Part shown: positions 55,814 to 63,858 of the stretch, in pieces
How positions within the stretch are numbered: the stretch's first letter is position 1
Layout: the number at the start of each line of letters is the position of its first letter
Source: Brevundimonas sp. EYE_349
Lineage (GTDB): Bacteria > Pseudomonadota > Alphaproteobacteria > Caulobacterales > Caulobacteraceae
Direction: 5' to 3'
Length of the DNA stretch: 64,000 nt
NCBI RefSeq assembly: GCF_023147505.1
Contig: NZ_JAHXPB010000007.1
Coordinates: 124,001 to 188,000, forward strand
The notes under the pieces: model-generated
The model's input: the letters and a program-made list of their open reading frames with translations, nothing else
Database searches by the model: none
What the model was told of the DNA's origin: nothing
Made by a program: the position numbers and the translations under genes

Positions 55814-56302
55814 ATGCAGCCGATGCAGGACACTCACGACATGAAGGGCATGGCTCCCATGAAGGGGAGCTACCGTTCGTTTGCGATCGAACTGACCCTC
55901 GATTTCATCATCATGTATCTGGTGATGTACACGATGATCGCGTCGCTCGATCATTTCTACCTCAACCTCAACAACGTCTACATGACCCTGATGATGGTTT
56001 CGCCGATGGCGATCCTCATGTTGGTTTTCATGCGCTCGATGTATCCCTCGAAGCGCACGAATGTCCTGATCGGCGGGGTCGCGGCGCTCGTATTCGCGCT
56101 CAGCTTCATCGGCATGCGGACCCAGGCCGGGGTGGGGGACAGGGAGTTCCTGCGCTCGATGATCCCGCACCATTCCGGCGCCATCCTCATGTGTCGGCAG
56201 GCTTCGTTGAAGGATCCCGAGGTTCGGGGTCTGTGTAACGAGATCGTTCAGGGCCAAGAGCGTGAGATCGCCCAGATGAAGGCGCTGCTCGCGCGACCGT
56301 AA
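55814..56302 (+). CDS. DUF305 family membrane protein
   Basis: This 162-residue protein begins with a short Met/His-rich stretch (MQPMQDTHDMKGMAPMKG), continues with three hydrophobic helices (about residues 25-115), and ends in the DUF305 segment DREFLRSMIPHHSGAILMCRQASLKDPEVRGLC. The Met-x2-His-His motif of DUF305 is thought to bind metal. Start 55814 is supported by GGAGG eight bases upstream. It sits between the copper ATPase and the multicopper oxidase, in keeping with a copper-related role. Confidence 0.85.
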   Translation: MQPMQDTHDMKGMAPMKGSYRSFAIELTLDFIIMYLVMYTMIASLDHFYLNLNNVYMTLMMVSPMAILMLVFMRSMYPSKRTNVLIGGVAALVFALSFIGMRTQAGVGDREFLRSMIPHHSGAILMCRQASLKDPEVRGLCNEIVQGQEREIAQMKALLARP

Positions 56303-56438
56303 GCCCCGGTAGGGCGCTCCGACCCGTTTTCCGCGGTCCTGCGTCAGCCTGTCGCGAGGGCGGGGAGCGCCGCCTGCGTAAACCCCTAGAGGTCCTCGCT
56401 GAAGAGCGAGACGGCCGCATGACTTTGAGGAGTATCCC

Positions 56439-58268
56439 ATGAAACTCGATCGCCGGGCGCTGCTGCGCGGGGCCGTCGCCGGAGGCGGCCTGTTGAGCCT
56501 TCAGGGGCTGATGCCTGCCTGGGCGCAGACCGGATCACCCGGCCTGCGTTCGGACCTTCCGACCCTGAGCGGACCCGACATCGCCCTGACCGTCGGGCAG
56601 ACGCCGTTCACCCTGAACGGCCGCACCGCGATGGCGACCACGATCAACGGCGTCCTGCCGGCGCCCGTGCTGCGTCTGCGCGAAGGCCAGAACGTCCGGC
56701 TGTCCGTGACCAACGGTCTGGACGAGGACACCTCGATTCACTGGCATGGCATCCTGCTGCCCTTCCAGATGGACGGTGTGCCCGGGATCAGCTTTCCCGG
56801 CATCCGGCCGCGCGAGACCTTCGTCTACGAGTTCCCCGTGCGGCAGTCGGGCACCTTCTGGTATCACAGCCACTCCGGCCTTCAGGAGGCCATGGGCCAT
56901 TACGGTCCGATCGTCATCGATCCGGCGGGGGTCGATCCGATCGGCTACGATCGCGAACACGTCCTGGTCCTCTCGGACTGGAGCTTCATTCATCCCCACG
57001 AAATCCTCGAGAAGCTCAAGAAGAGCCCGGGCTATTTCAATCGGCAACGCACCACGCTTGCGGGCCTGTTGGACGGCAGCGACAGGATGAGCCTGGAAGA
57101 GCGTCGGATGTGGGGGCAGATGCGCATGGACCCGCGCGACATCCTCGACGTCAACGGCTCCACCTACACCTATCTGGTCAACGGCCATGGGCCGCAGGAG
57201 AACTGGACCGGTCTGTTCCGGCCGGGGGAGCGTGTCAGGCTTCGCATCATCAACGCTTCGGCGATGTCGATCTTCAACATCCGCATTCCCGGCCTGGCGA
57301 TGACTGTGGTTCAGGCCGATGGCGAGAACGTCCGTCCCGTAGAGACCGATGAGTTTCAGATCTCGGTGGCGGAGACCTATGACGTCATCGTCCGCCCCAC
57401 CGAAGATCGAGCCTACACCATCGTGTCCGAGGCGATCGACCGTTCGGGTATGGGGGTGGCGACCCTCGCGCCCCGCCTGGGCATGACGGCGGAGGTCCCT
57501 CCGCTCCGCGAAGTGCCCAATCTGACCATGAAGGACATGGGAATGGGCGGCATGGATCATGGGGCGATGGGCGGCCAGGCGATGGCCGGTATGGACCACG
57601 GCTCCATGGCCGAGATGACTCCCCAGACGCCGATGGCGGGCATGGACCACGGCGCGAGCCCGGCGCCGGCCGCCGGCGCCATGGCGGGCATGTCGATGGC
57701 CGGGATGAATATGCGCGACCCGGAAAATGCGCCTCCCAACATGGAGGTGGGTGTCGGCGTCGATGCGGTCGCCATGTCTCCGACCAACCGGCTCGGCGAG
57801 CGCCCGATGGGCCTGGAGAACGTCGATCACCGCGTGCTCGTCTATACCGACCTGGTCGCCTTGTCGCCGAACCGCGATCAGCGTGCGCCGAGCCGCGCCA
57901 TGGAAATCCACCTGACCGGCAATATGGAACGGTTCATGTGGAGCTTCGACGGTCGCAAGTTCAGCGAAGGCGTCGAGCCTTTCCGGTTCGAGTTGAACGA
58001 GAGGGTGCGTGTCACCCTCGTGAACGACAGTATGATGGCCCACCCCATCCACCTGCACGGCCACTTCTTCGAACTGGTGACCGGCGGTCCCGCGGGTCAC
58101 CAGCCGCTGAAGCACACGGTGAATGTGCCGCCGGGAGGCAAGGTCAGTTTCGATCTCACGGCGGATAACCCCGGCGACTGGGCCTTCCACTGTCACATGC
58201 TGATGCACATGCACGCAGGCATGTTCAACGTCGTCACCGTCCGCCCGATGGAAGGGGCCTCGTCATGA
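56439..58268 (+). CDS. copA: Copper resistance multicopper oxidase (CopA/PcoA type)
   Basis: This is a 609-residue periplasmic oxidase exported by the Tat pathway (DRRALLRGAVAGGG). All copper sites can be read: HWHG and HSHSG in the first cupredoxin domain, HPIHLHGHF, and HCHMLMHMHAGMF (residues 584-596, type 1 Cys585) at the end. Residues about 364-425 form a Met/His-rich insert with repeated GMDHG units, typical of PcoA/CopA enzymes that oxidise Cu(I). GAGGAG before ATG 56439 fixes the start. The stop overlaps the copB start (ATGA). It shares a symbol, but not a function, with the P-type ATPase. Confidence 0.95.
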   Translation: MKLDRRALLRGAVAGGGLLSLQGLMPAWAQTGSPGLRSDLPTLSGPDIALTVGQTPFTLNGRTAMATTINGVLPAPVLRLREGQNVRLSVTNGLDEDTSIHWHGILLPFQMDGVPGISFPGIRPRETFVYEFPVRQSGTFWYHSHSGLQEAMGHYGPIVIDPAGVDPIGYDREHVLVLSDWSFIHPHEILEKLKKSPGYFNRQRTTLAGLLDGSDRMSLEERRMWGQMRMDPRDILDVNGSTYTYLVNGHGPQENWTGLFRPGERVRLRIINASAMSIFNIRIPGLAMTVVQADGENVRPVETDEFQISVAETYDVIVRPTEDRAYTIVSEAIDRSGMGVATLAPRLGMTAEVPPLREVPNLTMKDMGMGGMDHGAMGGQAMAGMDHGSMAEMTPQTPMAGMDHGASPAPAAGAMAGMSMAGMNMRDPENAPPNMEVGVGVDAVAMSPTNRLGERPMGLENVDHRVLVYTDLVALSPNRDQRAPSRAMEIHLTGNMERFMWSFDGRKFSEGVEPFRFELNERVRVTLVNDSMMAHPIHLHGHFFELVTGGPAGHQPLKHTVNVPPGGKVSFDLTADNPGDWAFHCHMLMHMHAGMFNVVTVRPMEGASS

Positions 58269-60097
58269 TCCGCGGATCCATTAGCCTTATCCCATTGCTC
58301 CTGGCCGCCTCGGCCGGCCCTGTGTTCGCGCAAAGTCATGCGGGCCACGGAACGACGCCCGCGGCCGCGCAGGCTGCACCCGTTCTTCCTGCCGGTTGTG
58401 TGCGCCGCGGTTCGCCGACGGCGGATGCGGCCCGTATCGGGACGCCTGGCGCGCCGGTGTGTCCAGCCGGCTCCGTGCCGGAGCAGTCGCCGCCGGTCGC
58501 GGTCGACCCCCACGCAGGCCATGATATGGCGACGATGGGCCAGGCTCAGCCCGCTGCGGCTGCGCCCGCAGGTCACGACATGTCGACGATGAGCCCGGCT
58601 CAGCCCGCTCCGGCTGCGCTGGCAGGTCATGATATGTCCGCCATGGGCTCCATGCCCGCTGGCCACGATATGTCGACGATGGGCCAGGCTCAGCCCGCAC
58701 AGGCGGCTACGGCCGGTCATGATTTGTCCGTCATGGGTCCGATGCCCGCCGGACACGATATGTCGACGATGAGCCCGGCTCAGCCCGCTCCGGCTGCGCC
58801 GGCAGGTCATGATATGTCCGCCATGGGCTCCATGCCCGCTGGCCACGATATGTCGACGATGAGGCAGGCTCAGCCCGCACGGGCGGCGCCGGCCGGTCAT
58901 GATATGTCCGCCATGGGTCCGATGCCCGCCGGTCACGACATGTCAACGATGGGTTCGACCCAGCCCGCTCCGGCTGGGTCCGCAGGCCACGACATGTCCG
59001 CCATGGGCTCGATGCCGGCCGGTCACGACATGTCTACGATGAGCCCGGCTCAGCCCGCTTCGGCTGCGCCCGCAGGTCACGACATGTCGACGATGGGACA
59101 GGCCCAGCCCACTCCGGCGATGCCGGCGAGCCATGACATGTCCGCTATGGGATCGATGCCAGCCGGACACGACATGTCGACGATGGGCCAGGCTCAACCC
59201 GCTCCAGCGATGCCTGCGGGTCACGACATGTCCGCGATGGGCTCGATGCCGGCCGGGCACGATATGTCGGCGATGCCCGCAGGCCATGACATGTCGGGCA
59301 TGGCGATGCCGCCTGACGTGCCGACCAGTGCGAACAACCCGGGAAGACCTGCGCAGGCGTTCGCCCCAGCAGGGGCGGTCAGCGGACCGCCCCACGCAGC
59401 CGATCTGTTGTTCGATCCCGCCGAGATGGCTGCGGCTCGGGAACAACTGCGTGTGGAGAATGGCGATGTGCGCACCACCGCGGTCATCATTGATCAGCTC
59501 GAAACGACCTTCGCTGACGGCGAGAGCGGATATGCGTGGGACGCCCAGGGCTGGAGCGGTGGCGACATCAACCGGTTCTGGTGGAAATCCGAGGGAGAAG
59601 GCGCCTTCGGCGACGGCGTCGAGGAGGCCGAGGTCCAGGCGCTCTATAGCCGCGCTATCCGGCCCTTCTTCGACGTTCAGACTGGGGTTCGCCAGACCTA
59701 TCGGCCCGAGGGGGACCGCACCGATCTTGTGCTCGGCATCCAGGGTTTGGCGCCCTATTGGTTCGAGGTCGATGCGGCCGCCTTCCTGTCGACCAAGGGC
59801 GAACTGACGGCCAGGGCCGAGGCCGAATACGACCAGCGGATCACCCAGAAATGGATCGTGCAACCGCGCGCCGAAGTGGTCCTGTCGGCGGAGGATATTC
59901 CCGAGCTTTCAATCGGCTCCGGATTGTCGTCGCTCCAGCTGGGGGTCCGTGTTCGCTACGAAATCCGCAAGGAGTTCGCGCCCTATATCGGCGTGGAATG
60001 GACACGACGTTTCGGCGATACGCGGGACTTCCTCGAAGCCGAGGGTCGCAGCGCCGAGGAGACCCGGCTGGTGGTTGGCATCCGGACCTGGTTCTAA
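58265..60097 (+). CDS. copB: Copper resistance outer-membrane protein CopB with long Met/His repeat
   Basis: This is a 610-residue CopB/PcoB-type outer-membrane protein. After a signal peptide (ends VFAQ), residues about 84-348 are a low-complexity region of 18 HDM-type units (GHDMSAMGSM, GHDMSTMGQ and variants). The C-terminal beta-barrel (from about residue 380: LLFDPAEMAAAREQLRVENGD ... GWSGGDINRFWWKSEGEGAFGDG ... YFEVDAAAFLSTKGELTAR-like barrel strands) ends RLVVGIRTWF with a terminal Phe. The repeat makes it nearly twice the usual CopB length. It overlaps the oxidase gene by four bases. Confidence 0.93.
   Translation: MIRGSISLIPLLLAASAGPVFAQSHAGHGTTPAAAQAAPVLPAGCVRRGSPTADAARIGTPGAPVCPAGSVPEQSPPVAVDPHAGHDMATMGQAQPAAAAPAGHDMSTMSPAQPAPAALAGHDMSAMGSMPAGHDMSTMGQAQPAQAATAGHDLSVMGPMPAGHDMSTMSPAQPAPAAPAGHDMSAMGSMPAGHDMSTMRQAQPARAAPAGHDMSAMGPMPAGHDMSTMGSTQPAPAGSAGHDMSAMGSMPAGHDMSTMSPAQPASAAPAGHDMSTMGQAQPTPAMPASHDMSAMGSMPAGHDMSTMGQAQPAPAMPAGHDMSAMGSMPAGHDMSAMPAGHDMSGMAMPPDVPTSANNPGRPAQAFAPAGAVSGPPHAADLLFDPAEMAAAREQLRVENGDVRTTAVIIDQLETTFADGESGYAWDAQGWSGGDINRFWWKSEGEGAFGDGVEEAEVQALYSRAIRPFFDVQTGVRQTYRPEGDRTDLVLGIQGLAPYWFEVDAAAFLSTKGELTARAEAEYDQRITQKWIVQPRAEVVLSAEDIPELSIGSGLSSLQLGVRVRYEIRKEFAPYIGVEWTRRFGDTRDFLEAEGRSAEETRLVVGIRTWF
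58515..59308 (+). repeat. In-frame tandem repeat encoding GHDMS units in copB
   Basis: The repeat has a main period of about 90 bp (30 residues), each holding two GHDM-x2-M cores and an Ala/Pro/Gln spacer. Eighteen HDM/HDL cores are present, and several 90-bp units are almost identical (for example those starting near 58626 and 58806), implying recent expansion by slippage or recombination. It is coding and not a CRISPR array. Confidence 0.9.
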
Positions 60098-60213
60098 CAG
60101 GTCCGCTGTGCCCCCCATGGTATGAATCGGCCGGCGTCTTGCGAAAGGCGACCGTCCGATTGATCAAATAGCGACGCCGACGCGGCAGTCCCGCAGGGTG
60201 TCGTCACGCACTA

Positions 60214-60245
60214 AAAACGCCGCGCGGACAGCCGCGCGGCGTTTT
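60214..60245. terminator. Bidirectional terminator between copB and copC
   Basis: A perfect 14-bp stem (AAAACGCCGCGCGG at 60214-60227; complement at 60232-60245) with loop ACAG has four A-T pairs at its base, so it gives a T run in both directions. It serves the convergent copB and copC genes. Confidence 0.92.
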
Positions 60246-60286
60246 CCTGGATGTGGACCCGGCTCCCTGGCGCGGGGCCGTAGCCT

Positions 60287-60694
60287 TCAGTGCACCATGA
60301 AGCGAACGACACCGTTCATCTGATGGCCGTCAGCGCCAGTGGCGCTCCAGGCGGCAGAATAAGAGCCGGGCGCGAGGGCGGGGAGCGGGGCGCTGACCGT
60401 CGCGGACGGCGTTGAAGCCGATGCGACTGCGACGTCAACCGCCTGACCGGCAGCGGATGTCAGCTTGACGCTGGTCAGCGTCATGGGGTGCGGGAAGGTC
60501 ACGGAGAAGGCCGTGGGCGCCGCGCCCATGAAGTTGTCCGCCGGGCTTGTGACCACGCCTTGTGGGGTGGGAGCCGCCTGCATCGTGGCGTGATCTTGCA
60601 TGGCCATTCCGGCGTGGGGATCGGCCTGGGCCAGCGCGGCGGCGGGCGCGAGGGCCGCGAAGAGGGCCATGACGGCGAGGGAAGAACGATTCAT
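60287..60694 (-). CDS. copC: Periplasmic copper-binding protein CopC
   Basis: This is a 135-residue protein with a signal peptide (ends ALAQ) and a CopC-like beta-sandwich. Candidate copper ligands are in the mature N-terminus (ADPHAGMAMQDHATM), in TFPHPMTL and in TGADGHQMNG. The Met/His-rich N-terminus is longer than in the usual CopC. AGGAG eight bases before ATG 60694 supports the start. It converges with copB; CopD is not found next to it. Confidence 0.88.
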   Translation of the reverse strand: MNRSSLAVMALFAALAPAAALAQADPHAGMAMQDHATMQAAPTPQGVVTSPADNFMGAAPTAFSVTFPHPMTLTSVKLTSAAGQAVDVAVASASTPSATVSAPLPALAPGSYSAAWSATGADGHQMNGVVRFMVH

Positions 60695-60722
60695 CGAAAA
60701 ACTCCTGATTTGAAAGCGCGAA

Positions 60723-61028
60723 CTACTGTTTGGGCGGCATGGTCATGCCGTCCATGTTTGACATGTCGTGCCCAGCCATCGGGTCGGCCGGCGGGGGCGT
60801 CGGGGCCGGTTGCGCTGCGGCGGGACGGGTCGGGCGCGGAGTCGCGGCCCGGCTGGCGGGCGCCTGCGTAGGCGCTGGCGGCGCAGCGGGGGCCATCTCT
60901 TGCGGAACCGGGGGGGCGGCCGTGACAGGAGCCGTTGGCTGCTCGGCCGGCGTCGGCTGGGGTTCTGCGGCGCGCTGGCATGCGCCCAGGGCGAGCGCGG
61001 CGGCGGCGGACAGGAGCAGAAATTTCAT
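60723..61028 (-). CDS. Pro/Ala-rich lipoprotein with Met/His-rich C-terminus
   Basis: This 101-residue protein has a lipobox LGAC at residues 14-17. A Pro/Ala/Thr-rich low-complexity linker of about 60 residues follows, and the tail PMAGHDMSNMDGMTM has the same GHDMS core as the CopB repeat. This suggests a tethered copper-binding peptide. GGAG lies seven bases before the start. It is 28 bp upstream of copC on the same strand, so the two are probably cotranscribed. Confidence 0.8.
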   Translation of the reverse strand: MKFLLLSAAAALALGACQRAAEPQPTPAEQPTAPVTAAPPVPQEMAPAAPPAPTQAPASRAATPRPTRPAAAQPAPTPPPADPMAGHDMSNMDGMTMPPKQ

Positions 61029-61200
61029 GAACGAACTCCGGAGAAGGAAGGAACAGAGTGGACGCCAGCGCGAATCGCGGATCGCTGGCGCAAGGCGCTG
61101 CCGATGTCATGCGGCGACGCCTTCCTACTGGAATACGCATACACGCCGACTTCCCCTCGCACGACGGCGATCACGAGCGAGGGCGTCCCGCCGCCGCTGT

Positions 61201-61779
61201 TCAGGTGTCGGATCGAATCCGGGCAGGGACCGCGCTCAGGGCGTCGGACAGCTTACGGCGGGCCCGAGCGAGCCTGGTTTCGACGGCCTTGACCGAGATG
61301 CCGAGAATTTCCGCCGCCTCGCCCTGACTGCGGCCTTCGATCGCCGTGAGAAACAGAGGCGCCTTGAGCTGGGATGGAAGGCGGTCCAGCTCGGCGTTGA
61401 GACGCGCGAGCCGGGCTCCCGCCTCCATCCGTTCGTCCGCGGGCTCAGATCCATCCGGCACCGCCATGGCTTCGGGCGAGGACAGGTCGACCCCACCCCG
61501 GATCAGGCGCCGGACGAAACGCCTGCGGCTCCAGTCTCGGCATTTGTTCAGGGCGATCGTCCGAATCCATGCCTCGAACGGCCGGCTTGGATCATACCGT
61601 CGGATGCCGACCCAAGCGGCGGCGTAGGTGTCTTGCAACAGATCATAGGCTTCCTGCTCGTCGCCCACGTATCGGCGCACGAAGCGGAACAACGGGCCTT
61701 TCGTCTCCCGCATCAGCGCGCTGAACGCCGCCCTGTCGCCAACGGCGGCGCGCGCCGGGAGGTCTGATGCGGTGTCCAC
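61201..61779 (-). CDS. ECF-type RNA polymerase sigma factor (CnrH-like)
   Basis: This is a 192-residue ECF sigma factor. Region 2 is FSALMRETKGPLFRFVRRYVGDEQEAYDLLQDTYAAAWVGIRRYDPSRPFEAWIRTIALNKCRD; region 4 is LFLTAIEGRSQGEAAEILGISVKAVETRLARARRKL. The GTG at 61779 gives a full region 2; an ATG at 61713 would cut into it. It follows the CnrX-like sensor gene by seven bases, giving the order anti-sigma, sensor, sigma seen in the Cupriavidus cnrYXH operon. Target genes are not proven, though the adjacent copper genes are candidates. Confidence 0.88.
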   Translation of the reverse strand: MDTASDLPARAAVGDRAAFSALMRETKGPLFRFVRRYVGDEQEAYDLLQDTYAAAWVGIRRYDPSRPFEAWIRTIALNKCRDWSRRRFVRRLIRGGVDLSSPEAMAVPDGSEPADERMEAGARLARLNAELDRLPSQLKAPLFLTAIEGRSQGEAAEILGISVKAVETRLARARRKLSDALSAVPARIRSDT

Positions 61780-61786
61780 TCCGACG

Positions 61787-62227
61787 CTAGTTTTCGCCGG
61801 GCGCGAGGGCGGCGACGACACGCGCGTCGAACAGATCGGCCTGCTCGGGTGTGAGGACGGACCGCATTTCAAAGACGTGGCCGAGCGTCTCTTTCTGCAG
61901 GACGCCCATCGCCATGTGAAAGTGATCGACGGCCGCCTGAACCTGGGGACTGTCGCCGTCGCTCTGTTCGATGGCGCGCGCCAGTTCCAGGTTGGCCGCA
62001 CGGACAGCGGCCTCCAGCGCGGGGCGTCGCGCCGCGAACCGGGCCTCGATCACTTCGATCCGGCTGAGTTGGTCGGCTGACAATTTAAGGTCGTGGTGGA
62101 CGATATCGTGCAGCGATGGAGGTTCGCGACGGCTCAGAACCCAGCTGGCGCTGATCCAGGTGCCTGCTCCGCTCGCCAGTGCGGCCAGCACGGCGGTCAG
62201 GGCGATGGCGCGCCAGCCACGCATCAT
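61787..62227 (-). CDS. CnrX-like periplasmic metal sensor
   Basis: This 146-residue protein has an N-terminal membrane anchor (residues about 6-30) and a helical periplasmic sensor domain of the Spy/CnrX type. His40, His44, Glu61, His117 and Met121 keep the spacing of the Cupriavidus CnrX metal ligands as I recall them (His42, His46, Glu63, His119, Met123), offset by two. It would pass the metal signal to the small anti-sigma protein encoded just upstream, with which its ATG overlaps by four bases. Confidence 0.85.
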   Translation of the reverse strand: MMRGWRAIALTAVLAALASGAGTWISASWVLSRREPPSLHDIVHHDLKLSADQLSRIEVIEARFAARRPALEAAVRAANLELARAIEQSDGDSPQVQAAVDHFHMAMGVLQKETLGHVFEMRSVLTPEQADLFDARVVAALAPGEN

Positions 62228-62505
62228 CGACCGGTCTCCAGTCTGACGAGGGGTGAAAGATTTGCATCGACGGTGAAGACCGCCATGTCGCCGGACGGAC
62301 GCGGCGCCGCGACGGCCCCGACGCCGCCCGCGGCAAGTCCGGTGGCCAAGGCGACTGCGACCGCGCCCACGCGCAACTGAGACATCAGCCTCTCGCTCCG
62401 AAGCGCCTCGACCCGCCGCCAGACGAGCGGTTCCATCCCGTCGAGCGACCAGCTATCCGGCGTCGCGGCCAGGCGTCCAAGAAGATCGTCCAGATCACGC
62501 GTCAT
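62224..62505 (-). CDS. Small membrane anti-sigma factor (CnrY-like)
   Basis: This 93-residue protein has a cytoplasmic N-terminus (MTRDLDDLLGRLAATPDSWSLDGMEPLVWRRVEALR), one helix (VGAVAVALATGLAAGGVGAVAA, about residues 46-67) and a short periplasmic tail. The size and layout match CnrY, which holds its sigma factor through a short N-terminal segment. Start 62505 was chosen because the frame further upstream overlaps the divergent DUF2231 gene. The stop overlaps the sensor ATG. Confidence 0.78.
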   Translation of the reverse strand: MTRDLDDLLGRLAATPDSWSLDGMEPLVWRRVEALRSERLMSQLRVGAVAVALATGLAAGGVGAVAAPRPSGDMAVFTVDANLSPLVRLETGR

Positions 62506-62556
62506 CCCACAGTCTCCTCGTAGCCCCTGACTTGTTCTACGCGAGAATGACGGCAA

Positions 62557-62572
62557 CCCCTCACGCGAGGGG
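62557..62572. promoter_or_regulatory. CCCCTC-GAGGGG palindrome in the divergent anti-sigma/DUF2231 region
   Basis: CCCCTC (62557-62562) and GAGGGG (62567-62572) form a perfect 6-4-6 palindrome. It is 51 bp from both start codons, so a regulator could act on both. An ECF promoter was looked for on both strands but the spacing did not fit. Confidence 0.45.
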
Positions 62573-62622
62573 CCAGACGTTCGGGCGCGTAGGGAAGGTA
62601 GAGTAAGAGAGCGGAGACGACG

Positions 62623-63261
62623 ATGAAATTTCGCGACGGTCTGGCCGGGTTCGCCCTGGCCTTGAGCCTGTTCACAAGCGCGCCGGCCTTCGCACATGAG
62701 GACCACGAAGCCGCACCGGTCGCAGCGTCGCATCCCGCCGGATCCGCATCGGCCATGCCGGCCATGGCCGGCATGGCCGATGGCATGGACCACGCGGAGG
62801 CCATGGGGGATGCGGCGCCCAGGACCATTCCGCAGCGTGTCGTCCGCTGGCTCGGCGCCATGCATCCGGCCGCGGTCCATTTTCCCATCGCCCTGTTCAT
62901 CGTCGCCGCCTTGCTGGAGATCGCCGCCCTGACCTTGCGCCGTCCGGTTCTGACGCAGGGGACCCGGGTGATCATCGCTCTGGCTGCGGTGTCGGCTGCC
63001 GGCGCCGCCGCCTTAGGTTGGTTCGCCATGGGGTGGCCGGGACAGGACGACGCGACCCATACCGCCCACAGGTGGCTCGGCACCTCGATCGCCCTGATGG
63101 GCCTGATCTGCTGGTGGGCCAAGGAACATTGGGTCCGGCGCCCGGGGCGGTCGCGCGAGTGGCTCTACATCGGTGTCCTGACGACCACCGCCGCCGCCGT
63201 GCTGGTGAATGGCCTGCTCGGGGGAATGCTGACCCACGGCATGCGGCATCTGATGTTCTGA
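62623..63261 (+). CDS. DUF2231 membrane protein with Met/His-rich N-terminus
   Basis: This 212-residue protein starts with a signal peptide (ends APAFAHE), followed by a His/Met-rich periplasmic stretch (residues about 24-65, including MPAMAGMADGMDHAEAM). The DUF2231 core is MHPAAVHFPIALFIVAALLEI (about residues 80-100), with three further helices. The HPxxVHFP motif may bind haem or metal. It is the first of three rightward genes divergent from the sigma-factor operon. Confidence 0.85.
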   Translation: MKFRDGLAGFALALSLFTSAPAFAHEDHEAAPVAASHPAGSASAMPAMAGMADGMDHAEAMGDAAPRTIPQRVVRWLGAMHPAAVHFPIALFIVAALLEIAALTLRRPVLTQGTRVIIALAAVSAAGAAALGWFAMGWPGQDDATHTAHRWLGTSIALMGLICWWAKEHWVRRPGRSREWLYIGVLTTTAAAVLVNGLLGGMLTHGMRHLMF

Positions 63262-63339
63262 TCCGCCGAGGCGTCCCATCCCGGGGCGTCCCTGTCCGTC
63301 GCAGTAACGGCGACGGACCCAAACAGACTGGAGACACTC

Positions 63340-63822
63340 ATGACTGTTCGTCCCGCGCTCGTGGGTCTGGTCCTCGCCATCGTGCTGACGACCACGGCCC
63401 ACGCCCACGACCCGTCACAATCGTCGGACGAGGCGCAGGTCCGCACGGTCGTGACGGCCTACCGGGATGCCGTCGCCCGGCTGGACGTGTCGCAAACGCC
63501 CGACCTGTTTTGGCAGGACTCCGAGGTCTTCGAAAGCGGCGGAGCCGAAGGGACCTTCGCGCGCTATCTGGAGCATCATCTCGAACCGGAGTTCGCCGAT
63601 CTGGCGAGCTTCACGTTCAGCGAACCCCAGGCGGACGTCGAAATCGACGGGGACATCGCCCTCGTGACGGAGACCTATCGCTACCGGATCACGTTCAAGG
63701 ACGCCGCGCGGGCGCCCGTCGAACGCCAGGGCGTCGCCACCAGCGTGCTGCGCAAACGGGACGGCGTCTGGCGTTTCTCCCTCTATCATTCCTCGGCGCG
63801 GCCCGTCCGGCCCGCTTCCTGA
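63340..63822 (+). CDS. Exported SnoaL/NTF2-like domain protein
   Basis: This 160-residue protein has a signal peptide (ends THAHD) and a domain typical of SnoaL/DUF4440 folds: VRTVVTAYRDAVARLDVSQTPDLFWQDSEVFESGGAEG, then LVTETYRYRITFKD and VWRFSLYHSS at the C-terminus. A pocket for a small molecule is expected, but catalytic residues cannot be assigned. It lies 78 bp after the DUF2231 gene and 36 bp before a DUF411 gene. Confidence 0.82.
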   Translation: MTVRPALVGLVLAIVLTTTAHAHDPSQSSDEAQVRTVVTAYRDAVARLDVSQTPDLFWQDSEVFESGGAEGTFARYLEHHLEPEFADLASFTFSEPQADVEIDGDIALVTETYRYRITFKDAARAPVERQGVATSVLRKRDGVWRFSLYHSSARPVRPAS

Positions 63823-63858
63823 ACCCGTATTTAGCCCCAGTCCAAGAGACTTTGACCT

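Noticed and set aside
58515-59308. Regular repeats resembling a CRISPR array
   Set aside because: The repeats are in frame, lack unique spacers, and encode the GHDMS units of CopB. No cas genes are nearby.
58943-59863. Leftward His/Arg-rich frame opposite the copB repeat
   Set aside because: It is the antisense translation of the 90-bp tandem repeat and has no start context or family.
62552-62581. Possible ECF promoter (GGCAAC ... CGTT) before the DUF2231 gene
   Set aside because: The spacer is about 20 bases, too long for typical ECF promoters, and the -35 is a poor match.
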